Below are positions 55,414-63,988 of a DNA stretch of 64,000 nucleotides, one piece after another (the stretch's first letter is position 1; every line of letters begins with the position of its first letter). The DNA comes from Cronobacter universalis NCTC 9529 (GTDB lineage Bacteria; Pseudomonadota; Gammaproteobacteria; Enterobacterales; Enterobacteriaceae). Position numbers and translations under genes: made by a program. The stretch is from NCBI RefSeq assembly GCF_001277175.1, contig NZ_CP012257.1, positions 4,243,097 through 4,307,096 on the forward strand, given 5' to 3'. The notes under the pieces are model-generated. The model worked only from the letters and a program-made list of their open reading frames with translations. It did not search any database and had not been told where the DNA came from.

Positions 55414-56175
55414 ATGAATATAGAATATATGTTACAGCTCAATAAAAGCATCGGCGATGACCTGAGAAAAAATAAAGCGGTAAATGTTCTGGGTTCAGAT
55501 TTTTCACTGACCGGAGGATTTAGCGATTTCGTTAAATTCACGCAAAGCTGGGAAACCATGGGCGTGGATAAATTTTATGGGCAGGCCGACCGCGGCACGC
55601 GCTATCGCCGTTACAGCGATTTTGATTATAACCCGGTAAACAAAACATTAACGCCGCTCGGTCATCGCGCTTATGAACAATCGGTCGAGCACAATAAATA
55701 TGTCGGCGGTATTGAGCGTCACTTTGACGATATCACCACTGACGTACTGCATTCGCCGGTATTACGCTCGCTGGTGGAGCTGGATTTCAATGTGTACAAA
55801 GAAGTGCTGCCGCCGGAACTGCATAATGAAGTCTGGCAGTGCCAGATCCATCAAATCCGCATTGAAATTAAGCCGGGCTGCGAGCTGGAAATTACGCCGG
55901 AAGGGATTCACTGCGATGGCTATCCGTTCAGCGGCGTCCATTTCTGGGGCCGTCACAACGTCGAAGGCGCCATGAGCCAGGTGTTCCAGAAAGACGGCAC
56001 GCTGGTGGATTCCGGCACTTATCGCAATATTCTGGATACCACCTTCTTCCTTGACCGTGAAATGCTGCACTACGTCACCACCGCGTTTAACCCGACAGAA
56101 GACGCGATGGGCTTTCGTCAGATTATCGCCGTTTCGTTTTCAAGACCGGGGACGGAATATGATATCATCAAATAA
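55414..56175 (+). CDS. 2-oxoglutarate/Fe(II)-dependent dioxygenase, free amino-acid hydroxylase type
   Basis: A 253-residue protein resembling the 2OG-Fe dioxygenase family PF10014, whose characterised members (such as L-isoleucine 4-hydroxylase IDO of Bacillus thuringiensis) hydroxylate free L-isoleucine, leucine or methionine. The Fe-binding triad appears intact: H166-C-D168 (GIHCDGYPFSG) and H219 (MLHYVTTAFNP), with R235 (GFRQIIAVSF) placed to bind 2-oxoglutarate. No signal peptide or membrane segment is seen. The first ATG lacks a good ribosome-binding site; an ATG five codons later is possible. It is the first gene of an overlapping operon with an acetyltransferase and azlCD. Substrate is inference. 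Confidence 0.85.
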   Translation: MNIEYMLQLNKSIGDDLRKNKAVNVLGSDFSLTGGFSDFVKFTQSWETMGVDKFYGQADRGTRYRRYSDFDYNPVNKTLTPLGHRAYEQSVEHNKYVGGIERHFDDITTDVLHSPVLRSLVELDFNVYKEVLPPELHNEVWQCQIHQIRIEIKPGCELEITPEGIHCDGYPFSGVHFWGRHNVEGAMSQVFQKDGTLVDSGTYRNILDTTFFLDREMLHYVTTAFNPTEDAMGFRQIIAVSFSRPGTEYDIIK

Positions 56176-56641
56176 ACTCCAGCTGGTCTCCTCCGAAGCG
56201 GATAAAAACGCAGCGCCGGATGGGTTAGTGATTTCTAAAGCGACACTCAATGATGCCTGCGATATCGTCAGCTTTTTAAAATTCTTTAAAGAGGTGGCGT
56301 TTTGTGAATGGCAGGATGAAGAGCATATTCGCAAAATCGTCGCGGCGGAGAATGCCCGCTGTTATTTAGCCAAAGATCAAAATGGCGTCCTGGTGGGCGC
56401 TATTATTGGCGGCATGCTCGGCACGCGCGCCACGCTAAATCATATCGCAATTTCACCCATTTTCCGGAATAACAAAATTGGTACCGTCCTGACGAAAACT
56501 ATTCTGAATGATTTTTATCTTAGCGGTATTAAACGTGTGTTTCTGTTTATTGAAGATAAAAATAAGGTCGCGTTTAATTTCTGGCGCGCCCAGGGATTTC
56601 AGCCGACCACCGGAGAAACGACGTGCGAACTGGATCTTTAA
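56159..56641 (+). CDS. GNAT-family N-acetyltransferase
   Basis: A 160-residue protein with a GNAT fold. Motif A is HIAISPIFRNNKIGTVLTK (about residues 95-113), binding the acetyl-CoA pyrophosphate, and motif B-like KVAFNFWRAQGFQP is near the C terminus. The usual R-x-x-G-x-G loop reads R103-N-N-K-I-G108, so its first glycine is replaced by lysine. The ATG at 56159 overlaps the dioxygenase end by 17 bases and is preceded by a GGGGA-type site; the longer open frame is a shadow. GC content is lower than in core genes. The acceptor is unknown; the hydroxylated amino acid is one possibility. Confidence 0.85.
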   Translation: MISSNKLQLVSSEADKNAAPDGLVISKATLNDACDIVSFLKFFKEVAFCEWQDEEHIRKIVAAENARCYLAKDQNGVLVGAIIGGMLGTRATLNHIAISPIFRNNKIGTVLTKTILNDFYLSGIKRVFLFIEDKNKVAFNFWRAQGFQPTTGETTCELDL

Positions 56642-57345
56642 AAAACCTGAATTACGCCGAGCGTGGCGATGTTAAAGAGAGCCTGCTGAACGCCTCGCCG
56701 ATCATGGCCGGGTATTTTGTCGTCGCGTTCGTTTTCGGCGTGATGTGTCTGAATGCCGGGCTGCCGGTCTGGTTCCCGGCGGCGATGTGTCTGTTTGTCT
56801 ATGCAGGGACAGCGCAGTTCGCCGCGCTGGCGCTGTTGACCTCTGGCGCCTCGCTGCTGCCCATCGTACTCTCGACGCTGCTTATCAATTCCCGACATAT
56901 TTTAATGTCGATGTATATGTCGAAGAAACTCGGCCCGGTCGGCTTGTCCGGGCTGAAAAAGTCGCTCTACGCCTTCGGGCTTACCGATGAATCCTTCGCG
57001 ATGCACAGCCAGCGTCTGGAGAGCCGCATCGCCACCACGGCGAGTTATCTGCTCAGCTTTAACGCCTTCTGCCATCTGTCATGGATTGCCGGCGGGTTCG
57101 CGGGCGCGGTGGCCTCGGAGTATCTGGCGAAATTCATCAGCTTTAAGCTCGATTACGCGCTCACGGCCATGATGCTGTTTGTGCTGGTCGCTATCTGTAA
57201 TACCACCGGTAAGCGCATCGTCGCGCTGGTCTCAATTGCGACCACGATCGGTATGAATTTCATCCATATTTCACCGCTCAACGTCTTCGTGGCGACAGCG
57301 GTCGGTTGCGGAGTCGGCGTATGTCTCAAGAAATCTTCCTCCTGA
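56623..57345 (+). CDS. azlC: AzlC-family branched-chain amino acid exporter, large subunit
   Basis: A 240-residue membrane protein with the AzlC family pattern: SPIMAGYFVVAFVFGVM, then FVYAGTAQFAALALL and INSRHILMSMYMSKKL, and about seven helices. AzlC and AzlD (YgaZ/YgaH in E. coli) together export valine or other branched-chain amino acids and analogues. The start is GTG with GGAGA 8 bases upstream, overlapping the acetyltransferase by 19 bases. Confidence 0.92.
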   Translation: MRTGSLKNLNYAERGDVKESLLNASPIMAGYFVVAFVFGVMCLNAGLPVWFPAAMCLFVYAGTAQFAALALLTSGASLLPIVLSTLLINSRHILMSMYMSKKLGPVGLSGLKKSLYAFGLTDESFAMHSQRLESRIATTASYLLSFNAFCHLSWIAGGFAGAVASEYLAKFISFKLDYALTAMMLFVLVAICNTTGKRIVALVSIATTIGMNFIHISPLNVFVATAVGCGVGVCLKKSSS

Positions 57346-57647
57346 TTGTTATTTTCTCAATGATGGCGGTTACGTTCGCTATCCGGCTGATCCCGCTGCA
57401 TCTGAGCCCGGAGCGCACGCCGCGCTTTATAAATGCGGTGATTGAGTATATTCCGGCCGCGGTTATTTCCAGCATTACCATCCCGGCGCTGTGCTTTCCG
57501 CAAAATGCGGGGTTCAGTTTATATAACGCCAGCGTTCTGGCGGCGCTTCCCGTGGTATTAACCGCCTGGTTTACAAAGAACTTAATTGTCAGCGTGGTGG
57601 TGGGCGTCATCTGTCAGGTGCTCGCCAGCCATTTTATTTTTGGATAA
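57321..57647 (+). CDS. azlD: AzlD-family branched-chain amino acid exporter, small subunit
   Basis: A 108-residue protein with four hydrophobic segments and the family segment FAIRLIPLHLSP ... FINAVIEYIPAAVISSITIPA. It is the partner of AzlC. The ATG at 57321, with GGAG upstream, overlaps azlC by 25 bases. Confidence 0.9.
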   Translation: MSQEIFLLIVIFSMMAVTFAIRLIPLHLSPERTPRFINAVIEYIPAAVISSITIPALCFPQNAGFSLYNASVLAALPVVLTAWFTKNLIVSVVVGVICQVLASHFIFG

Positions 57648-57687
57648 TTCACCGCTTCGGCGTACGGATAAAGGATCGACGCTATTA

Positions 57688-58602
57688 ATGAAACGTATCG
57701 CCTGCGTGGCCTGCCTTGATCCGAAATTTTCTGTGCATGCGCATACCTTTTTACGCGCTGTGGTGCTCGCCAGGCACGGCCAGCTGGTCAAGGGCGCACA
57801 GCTCAGGCTGTTTGATGACGGCGGCAGCCGGGAGGGGGCGCTACGCGCGGCGCGGGAGATAGCCGCCTGGGGCGCAGACGCGGTGGTCGGACATTATGTC
57901 TCTTCCGCCGCTGACGCCGCCGCGCCTGAATACGCAAAACGTGGCGTGCCGTTGTTTCTGCCTGCCGCGACCGCCAGCCATCTTACGCGCAACGAGACGA
58001 CCTGGCGGCTGTGCGATAACGACGCTGACTACGTCGCCTGGCTGAAAGGGCAGATAACCCAGGCGCAGTGGCAGGTCGCCACACCCGAACATGACGGCTC
58101 GCTGCATGGCATCAGCGTATCGGAACAGTTGGCCGCAGCGCTGCCGCTTACCCCCTATGGCGCGACGCGGATATTTTCAGGCCGCTACGCCGCGTCGGTT
58201 CGTTACGCCATTCGCTGGTCGCATGTTGAACTGCCGGGGCGGCTTATCCTGACTGACGACGCAGGATCGCCCGCGCTGGTGCCGGATTTGCTGGCGCACG
58301 GTATCGATCCGGATCGGCACGAGATCCTTATCGCGGGTATCAGTCCGCACCCTGCGGGCGAGATCGCCCATTTTGTACGCCAGACCTGGCAGCGACGCTG
58401 GGGCGGCGAGCCGGGCGCGTACCTGTGGGAAACGCTGGCGGCGATTCAGACGGCGGCAGCCTTTCCACACATGCCCGCCCGCACCGTATTAGGGCCGCTG
58501 CGCTTTGATGCCCGGCGCGAGAGTCGTCCTGAAAGTTTTCGACTCTGGCAGGTCACGCGCCAGGGCTTTATCGCTTATCAGCCCATGCCGGAGACGATAT
58601 GA
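57688..58602 (+). CDS. LivJ-like type 1 periplasmic-binding-fold protein without signal peptide
   Basis: A 304-residue protein resembling branched-chain amino acid binding proteins (Peripla_BP_6). Residues 66-100 (DAVVGHYVSSAADAAAPEYA, then GVPLFLPAATASHLT) align with the LivJ ligand-binding segment, and GPLRFDARRE (269-278) with the LivJ C-terminal signature. No secretion signal is visible (N terminus MKRIACVACLDPKFSVHAHT), so it is probably cytoplasmic, perhaps a sensor or amino-acid buffer. It begins 40 bp after azlD on the same strand. AAGGA lies about 12 bases upstream of the ATG, which is long. Confidence 0.75.
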   Translation: MKRIACVACLDPKFSVHAHTFLRAVVLARHGQLVKGAQLRLFDDGGSREGALRAAREIAAWGADAVVGHYVSSAADAAAPEYAKRGVPLFLPAATASHLTRNETTWRLCDNDADYVAWLKGQITQAQWQVATPEHDGSLHGISVSEQLAAALPLTPYGATRIFSGRYAASVRYAIRWSHVELPGRLILTDDAGSPALVPDLLAHGIDPDRHEILIAGISPHPAGEIAHFVRQTWQRRWGGEPGAYLWETLAAIQTAAAFPHMPARTVLGPLRFDARRESRPESFRLWQVTRQGFIAYQPMPETI

Positions 58603-58660
58603 CGTCGCGCCGGGTTTCAGCAGGTGCTGGACTTTACTTATCTGACGACACGAGGAATTT

Positions 58661-59059
58661 ATGACAAACCTTGAGCAACTGGCCTATTACCAGAAAAAAC
58701 TCTCTTTTGAAGCGGATTCATGGGATCTCTATCTCGCGCTTAACGCCGGGGAAAATATTGTCGTCGTGGATGGTCGTAGCGAAGAGGCGTACCAGCGCGA
58801 GCATATTCCGGGCGCGATTAACCTGCCGCATAAAGCGCTGTGTTTTAACAACACCGCGGAACTGGATAAATCCAAAGTCTATATCTGCTATTGCGACGGT
58901 ATCGGCTGCAACGGCTCTACAAAAACGGCCATGAAACTGCTGACGCTGGGGTTTCAGGTGAAAGAGCTTATCGGCGGGCTGGACTGGTGGAAACGCGACG
59001 GCTACGCCACCGAAGGCCATCAGGGCCGCGACGGTACGCCGGTCAGCTGCGGCTGCTAA
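58661..59059 (+). CDS. Single-domain rhodanese
   Basis: A 132-residue protein with a rhodanese fold: VVVDGRSEEAYQREHIPGAI (about residues 34-53) and the active-site loop YICYCDGIGCNGSTKTA (74-90). C78 or C83 is the likely persulfide-carrying cysteine. The C terminus SCGC adds two more cysteines. It is 58 bp after the LivJ-like gene, with a GAGG site before the ATG, and may be separately transcribed. Its sulfur acceptor is unknown. Confidence 0.88.
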   Translation: MTNLEQLAYYQKKLSFEADSWDLYLALNAGENIVVVDGRSEEAYQREHIPGAINLPHKALCFNNTAELDKSKVYICYCDGIGCNGSTKTAMKLLTLGFQVKELIGGLDWWKRDGYATEGHQGRDGTPVSCGC

Positions 59060-59112
59060 TATAAAAAGCGTGGTGCTGCGGTGAGAAGAAGCGCCACGGA
59101 AAAATTCACGGA

Positions 59113-59140
59113 GAACGGCTGACAATGCCGTTCTTTTAGT
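59113..59140. terminator. Hairpin after the rhodanese gene
   Basis: AGAACGGC and GCCGTTCT pair around a seven-base loop and are followed by TTTAG on the plus strand and a short A/T tract on the other. It can end the rhodanese transcript and lies at the end of the truncated minus-strand gene. Confidence 0.7.
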
Positions 59141-59371
59141 GGGCGCATAACCATCTCCTGGATGCGCTTCAAAATAGTAGTCGTCCGTGATCCGCGGCGC
59201 GTTTTCAATATCCTTATCCGTCAGCGCATGATAGTTGAAAAAATCGCTTTCTGTATAAACCACCATTTCATCAACATTAGCGGCGACGAACCAGACAAAG
59301 AGTCCACCCAGAACCATTACGGTGATAACCAGCAGAACGCACCATTTCAGAGCTCTTAATCCCATCGTCAT
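59141..59371 (-). pseudogene. Truncated gene for a membrane-anchored small protein
   Basis: A good ribosome-binding site (AGGGA, 7 bases) precedes MTMGLRALKWCVLLVITVMV, with one N-terminal membrane helix (about residues 8-30). An acidic extracytoplasmic stretch (YTESDFFNYHALTDKDIENA, then PRITDDYYFEAHPGDGYAP) follows to about residue 75. Beyond that the frame enters a hairpin and then runs antisense through the rhodanese gene to 58718, which is not credible protein. The 3' part therefore seems deleted. I do not recognise the family. Confidence 0.55.
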
Positions 59372-59454
59372 TTATGTGTCCCTGTAAATGAAAGCGATGT
59401 ACCTGTATGGGTTATGACGTTAACGACACCCGATGTAAAAGTGCACCCTTGATG

Positions 59455-59491
59455 CTAAAAAACCCGCATTAACAAGCTGTTAATGCGGGTT
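59455..59491 (-). terminator. mnmE terminator
   Basis: On the minus strand AACCCGCATTAAC and GTTAATGCGGGTT form a 13-bp stem followed by TTTT, 33 bp after the mnmE stop codon. Confidence 0.9.
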
Positions 59492-59523
59492 AGTGGATGC
59501 TTACTAATCAGGCGAAGCGGGCG

Positions 59524-60888
59524 TTATTTACCAATACAGAAGCTGGAGAAAATACGGCCGAGCAGGTCGTCGGAGGTGAATTCACCGGTTATCTCGCTTA
59601 GCGCCTGCTGCGCCAGACGCAGCTCTTCGGCCAGCAGTTCGCCAGCCCAGGCGCCCAGCAGCTGCGCTTTGCCCTGTTGTAAATGGTTAGCCGCGTCTTC
59701 CAGCGCCTGAAGATGACGACGGCGGGCCAGAAAGCCGCCTTCCATGCTGGTATCAAACCCCATGCTTTGCTTCAGGTGGTTGCGCAGCACGTCCACGCCC
59801 TCATTCGTGCGCGCCGAAAGGCGGATAAGTGAGTGACCATTCACTTCGCTTAAGCCGGGCTGTTCGCCGGTCACGTCCGCTTTGTTGCGCACCACGGTAA
59901 TTGGCAGTTTCGCGGGCAGACGGGCAATAAAATCGGGCCAGATTTGCGCGGGGTCGGTGGCGTCGGTCGTCGTGCCGTCAACCATAAACAGCACGCGGTC
60001 GGCCTGTTCGATTTCCTGCCAGGCGCGCTCAATGCCGATGCGCTCCACTTCGTCGCTCGCCTCGCGCAGACCGGCGGTATCGATGATGTGCAGCGGCATG
60101 CCGTCGATGTGAATATGCTCGCGCAGCACGTCGCGGGTCGTGCCCGCGATATCCGTCACAATCGCCGCCTCGCGGCCCGCCAGCGCATTCAGCAGGCTCG
60201 ATTTGCCCGCGTTCGGGCGGCCGGCAATCACCACTTTCATCCCTTCGCGCAGCAGGCTGCCCTGACGCGCTTCGGCGCGTACCGCATCGAGATCGCCGAT
60301 GACCTCGTTAAGCTGCGCTTCGATTTTGCCGTCGGAGAGAAAGTCGATCTCTTCATCCGGGAAATCGATAGCGGCTTCGACAAAAATACGCAGGTGCGTC
60401 AGCGCTTCAACAAGATGATTCACGCGCGCGGAGAATGCGCCCTGTAGCGAGTTCAGCGCCGAGCGCGCCGCCTGTTCAGAGCTGGCGTCAATCAGATCGG
60501 CGATGGCTTCCGCCTGCGCGAGATCGAGCTTATCGTTGAGAAACGCCCGCTCGGAGAATTCGCCAGGCCTTGCGATACGCACGCCGGGCAGGGTGAGGAT
60601 GCGCTTTAACAGCAGATCCAGAATCACCGGGCCGCCGTGGCCCTGCAGCTCCAGCACATCTTCGCCGGTAAAGGAGTTCGGGCCAGGGAACCACAACGCG
60701 ATGCCCTGATCGAGCGCGGTGCCGTCCGCGTCTTTAAATGGCAGATAGTCGGCATAGCGCGCTTTCGGTAGTTTGCCCAGCACGGCCTGCGCCACGTCCC
60801 GCGCCTGCTGGCCTGAGACGCGAAGAATGCCCACGCCGCCGCGTCCAGGAGGCGTCGCCTGGGCGACAATAGTGTCGTTATGGCTCAT
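59524..60888 (-). CDS. mnmE: tRNA modification GTPase MnmE (TrmE)
   Basis: A 454-residue protein, the E. coli length. It has an N-terminal tetrahydrofolate-binding domain (residues 1-120), a helical domain and an inserted G domain (from about 215; G1 [10 protein letters not shown]3 DTAG, G4 NKAD), ending in the catalytic motif CIGK. With MnmG it forms cmnm5U at tRNA wobble positions. The start at 60888 ([20 protein letters not shown]) is the conserved one. Confidence 0.98.
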   Translation of the reverse strand: MSHNDTIVAQATPPGRGGVGILRVSGQQARDVAQAVLGKLPKARYADYLPFKDADGTALDQGIALWFPGPNSFTGEDVLELQGHGGPVILDLLLKRILTLPGVRIARPGEFSERAFLNDKLDLAQAEAIADLIDASSEQAARSALNSLQGAFSARVNHLVEALTHLRIFVEAAIDFPDEEIDFLSDGKIEAQLNEVIGDLDAVRAEARQGSLLREGMKVVIAGRPNAGKSSLLNALAGREAAIVTDIAGTTRDVLREHIHIDGMPLHIIDTAGLREASDEVERIGIERAWQEIEQADRVLFMVDGTTTDATDPAQIWPDFIARLPAKLPITVVRNKADVTGEQPGLSEVNGHSLIRLSARTNEGVDVLRNHLKQSMGFDTSMEGGFLARRRHLQALEDAANHLQQGKAQLLGAWAGELLAEELRLAQQALSEITGEFTSDDLLGRIFSSFCIGK

Positions 60889-60938
60889 GGTCTTTCTGTC
60901 ACTCTGTCTGGCGGGGCATTTCACTTACCCCACGTAAA

Positions 60939-60964
60939 GAAAAAGGCGGTCATCTGACCGCCTT
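60939..60964 (-). terminator. Hairpin between yidC and mnmE
   Basis: On the minus strand AAGGCGGTCA and TGACCGCCTT form a 10-bp stem followed by TTTTTC, 24 bp after the yidC stop. Read-through to mnmE is likely. Confidence 0.85.
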
Positions 60965-60988
60965 CCATTTTAGCGTTGCCCTGAAGAA

Positions 60989-62641
60989 TCAGGCTTTTTT
61001 CTTCTTCTCGCGGCTGTGCAGACCGCGTTTTTCCAGACCGCGGTAGATCAGCTGCTGCTGAAGGATGGTCACCAGGTTGCTGACGATATAGTACAGCACC
61101 AGACCGGACGGGAACCACAGGAAGAAGACCGTAAAGATGACCGGCATAAAGGTCATGATCTTCTGCTGCATCGGGTCGGTCACGGTGGTCGGCGACATCT
61201 TCTGGATGAAGAACATGGTCGCGCCCATCAGGATCGGCAGAATGTAGTACGGGTCCTGCGCGGAAAGGTCGTGGATCCACAGCGCGAACGGCGCGTGACG
61301 CAGTTCCACCGAGCCCATCAGCATGTAATACAGCGCAAGGAAGATTGGCATCTGGATCAGCAGCGGGAAGCAGCCGCCCAGCGGGTTCACTTTCTCCGCT
61401 TTATACAGCGCCATCATCTCCTGGCTCATACGCTGCTTGTCGTCGCCCAGACGCTCGCGCATCGCCTGAATCTTCGGCTGCAGCAGGCGCATTTTCGCCA
61501 TGGAGGTGTACTGCGCTTTGGTCAGCGGGTACATCACGCCACGAACGATAAAGGTGATGGCGATAATCGAGAAGCCCCAGTTGCCAAGGAAGCTGTGGAT
61601 CCATTTCAGCAGTTTGAACAGCGGCTGAGAGATGAACCACAACCAGCCGTAGTCAACGGTCAGGTCAAGGTGCGGCGCGACCTGCGCCATTTTGTCCTGA
61701 ATTTCCGGACCCACCCACAGGGTGCTGGCAAGTTTGGCGGTCTGGCCTGGCTGAACCTGAACCGGCTCAGATTTATAACCGATAGCCGCAACGCCATGGC
61801 CCAGATCGGCGGTATAGAAGTTGCTGCTTACGTTGCTGGCCGGAACCCACGCGGTCGCGAAGTACTGCTGGAGCATCGCTACCCAGCCGCCTTTGGCGTT
61901 CACGTTGAGGTTTTCGTCGTCAGCGATAGTATCGAACTTATACTTCTCATACTTCTCGTCCGGCGTGGAGTAAGCCGCGCCGCGGAAAGTATGCAGAGCA
62001 AAGTTGTTGCTGCCGGTGTCGCGATGGCTCGGCAGATCGATGGTTTGCTTCAGCTGGCCGAATGAAGAGACTTCAAGCGGCTGCGTGCCGGCGTTCTTCA
62101 CGTCGTAACCCACATAGACCGCGTACTGGCCGCGTTTCAGGGCGAACGTTTTGGTGAAGGCGTTGCCTGCCTCGTCAGTGAAGGTCATCGGGATCACCAG
62201 CTCATCCTGGCCGTCAGCCAGAACATAGGTGTCACGCTCGGTGTTATACAGCGGGCGACCCTTGTTGTTATTCGGGTTGTCCGGGCCGTTACGACCGGTC
62301 AGGCCGCTCTGTGCCTGATAAACGAAGTTTGGCGTCGTTTCCAGCAGCTGGAAAGGTTCGCTGGAGCCCAGATCTTTCGGGTATGCCAGCAGAAGCGCCT
62401 GCTCGATGTCGCCACCACGGGTATTGATGGTAAGAGAAAGGACATCGGTCTTAACGGTAATGAGTTTCCCCTGGCCACTGGCCGGTACGCCCTGGCTTGC
62501 GGCGCTACCCGCTGCGGTGGTCGTAGTCTGCGTGGTCTGCTGAACCTGGGGTTTTGGAGCTTTATCTTGCTCCCAGGCTTGCCAGATCATGAAAGACACG
62601 AACAACAAAGCGATGACAAGAAGATTGCGTTGCGAATCCAT
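60989..62641 (-). CDS. yidC: Membrane protein insertase YidC
   Basis: A 550-residue insertase of the Oxa1/Alb3 family (548 in E. coli). An N-terminal signal anchor ([20 protein letters not shown]) is followed by the large periplasmic P1 domain (about 25-340). The conserved five-helix core follows (from about 350; hydrophilic-groove Arg in [11 protein letters not shown]), and the C-terminal tail is basic ([13 protein letters not shown]). It works alone or with SecYEG. It begins 2 bp after yidD. Confidence 0.98.
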   Translation of the reverse strand: MDSQRNLLVIALLFVSFMIWQAWEQDKAPKPQVQQTTQTTTTAAGSAASQGVPASGQGKLITVKTDVLSLTINTRGGDIEQALLLAYPKDLGSSEPFQLLETTPNFVYQAQSGLTGRNGPDNPNNNKGRPLYNTERDTYVLADGQDELVIPMTFTDEAGNAFTKTFALKRGQYAVYVGYDVKNAGTQPLEVSSFGQLKQTIDLPSHRDTGSNNFALHTFRGAAYSTPDEKYEKYKFDTIADDENLNVNAKGGWVAMLQQYFATAWVPASNVSSNFYTADLGHGVAAIGYKSEPVQVQPGQTAKLASTLWVGPEIQDKMAQVAPHLDLTVDYGWLWFISQPLFKLLKWIHSFLGNWGFSIIAITFIVRGVMYPLTKAQYTSMAKMRLLQPKIQAMRERLGDDKQRMSQEMMALYKAEKVNPLGGCFPLLIQMPIFLALYYMLMGSVELRHAPFALWIHDLSAQDPYYILPILMGATMFFIQKMSPTTVTDPMQQKIMTFMPVIFTVFFLWFPSGLVLYYIVSNLVTILQQQLIYRGLEKRGLHSREKKKKA

Positions 62642-62643
62642 CG

Positions 62644-62901
62644 TTAGTGTTCTCTGGTATCAAAAGGTCCTGGCGGGACGGGGTCGTCTCCACCCGGGTT
62701 CAAAGGGTGGCATTTTAATACGCGTTTCACTGTCAACCAACTGCCTTTTAACACCCCAAACCTGCGCAATGCCTCAATTCCGTACTGCGAACAGGTGGGG
62801 TGAAAACGGCAATGCGGCCCGAGAAGCGGACTAATGAAGCGTTGATAGACCCGGATGAGGGCTATCAGGAGCCGCGAACCAGGCGACAATGACGACGCCA
62901 T
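62644..62901 (-). CDS. yidD: Membrane protein insertion efficiency factor YidD
   Basis: An 85-residue, amphipathic protein with the family core [20 protein letters not shown] (residues 28-47, three cysteines). It aids YidC-dependent insertion. Its start overlaps the rnpA end by 37 bases in a different frame, the arrangement conserved in enterobacteria. Confidence 0.95.
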   Translation of the reverse strand: MASSLSPGSRLLIALIRVYQRFISPLLGPHCRFHPTCSQYGIEALRRFGVLKGSWLTVKRVLKCHPLNPGGDDPVPPGPFDTREH

Positions 62902-63224
62902 AATTTTTCCAAAGCTTCCGAAAGCTCCCGGTTATCGAGGTCGGCAATCCCGCGCTTCGCCACCACCACGAAATCCATCGGAGGGAGTTCATGCTGACGT
63001 AAACGGAAGCTTTCACGCGTCAGACGTTTAATCCGATTGCGTTCATGCGCGCGTTTGACGTTTTTCTTGGCGACGGTAAGACCGATGCGGGGATGCCCCA
63101 GCGAATTAAGGCGGCCGAGGATGGTGATTTGCGGCGTGCCAGCCCGTTGTGGCTGCTGGAAGACGAAGGTGAAATGAGCGGGAGTTAACAAACGTAACTC
63201 CCTGGGAAATGCGAGCTTAACCAC
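62865..63224 (-). CDS. rnpA: Ribonuclease P protein component
   Basis: A 119-residue basic protein (the E. coli length). The RNR signature is [16 protein letters not shown] (R62-N-R64), and the [15 protein letters not shown] segment binds the 5' leader of pre-tRNA. It joins the catalytic RNA RnpB, encoded elsewhere. It follows rpmH by 14 bp. Confidence 0.97.
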   Translation of the reverse strand: MVKLAFPRELRLLTPAHFTFVFQQPQRAGTPQITILGRLNSLGHPRIGLTVAKKNVKRAHERNRIKRLTRESFRLRQHELPPMDFVVVAKRGIADLDNRELSEALEKLWRRHCRLVRGS

Positions 63225-63238
63225 TAAAGGGTTAGCTA

Positions 63239-63391
<153 letters not shown>

Positions 63392-63481
63392 CTAAACTTG
63401 AATAAATTCACTGACTTTGCGTATGCGCGAACGGCCTGCCGGACGACTTACGCCAAAGTAATCGACGATTAAAGAGGCCGG

Positions 63482-63510
63482 ATTGTAATAATTGTACACT
63501 CCGGAGTCAA
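63482..63510 (-). promoter_or_regulatory. rpmH promoter
   Basis: On the minus strand -35 TTGACT (63505-63510), a 17-bp spacer and -10 TACAAT (63482-63487) form a strong sigma-70 promoter about 100 bp upstream of rpmH. Confidence 0.85.
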
Positions 63511-63988
63511 TTCACTTTCCTTATTTCCCGCGCTTTTCCCCTCGGTTTGAGGATAAAAAACACGCAAAATTGAGGCGATAAACCGCGCTTTACGCACCGG
63601 GTGGGGAATTATACGGGCTCGCCGCCAAAGCGCAAGGATCGTCACGGATCTTCCTTAGATCGATAACGCGACATTTTGCGGATCGTCATTAATTTTTCCG
63701 ATATGCCGGGTAAAACGCACCGCAGCCGCCAAAGGATCGATTACACTTAAGCCTCCTGTCGCAGGCCTGTGGATAAATCGGGAAGAATCTGTGAGAAACA
63801 GGAGATCTCTGGCTCGCTTTAGGCTATGATCCGCGGTCCCGATCGGGATCCCTGATCCCAGCCTCGGGTAAAAAAACCGCAAATAGCGGTTCGCACGCCT
63901 CCCGACTCGGGGCTTATCGGCGTGTGTCAACAATCATGAATGTTTCAGTCTTCGTCTTTTATCGACTTTTGTTCGAGTGGAGTCCGCC
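63511..63988 (+). promoter_or_regulatory. dnaA promoter region
   Basis: No gene is visible in this stretch. It carries an exact DnaA box (TGTGGATAA, 63778-63786), a candidate -10 (TATGAT, 63835-63840) and several GATC sites close by. This fits the autoregulated, SeqA-sensitive dnaA promoter of enterobacteria. Confidence 0.75.

Noticed and set aside
63655..63933. Minus-strand open frame of 92 codons in the dnaA promoter region
   Set aside because: It has no ribosome-binding site or recognisable protein features and overlaps the conserved dnaA control region with its DnaA box.
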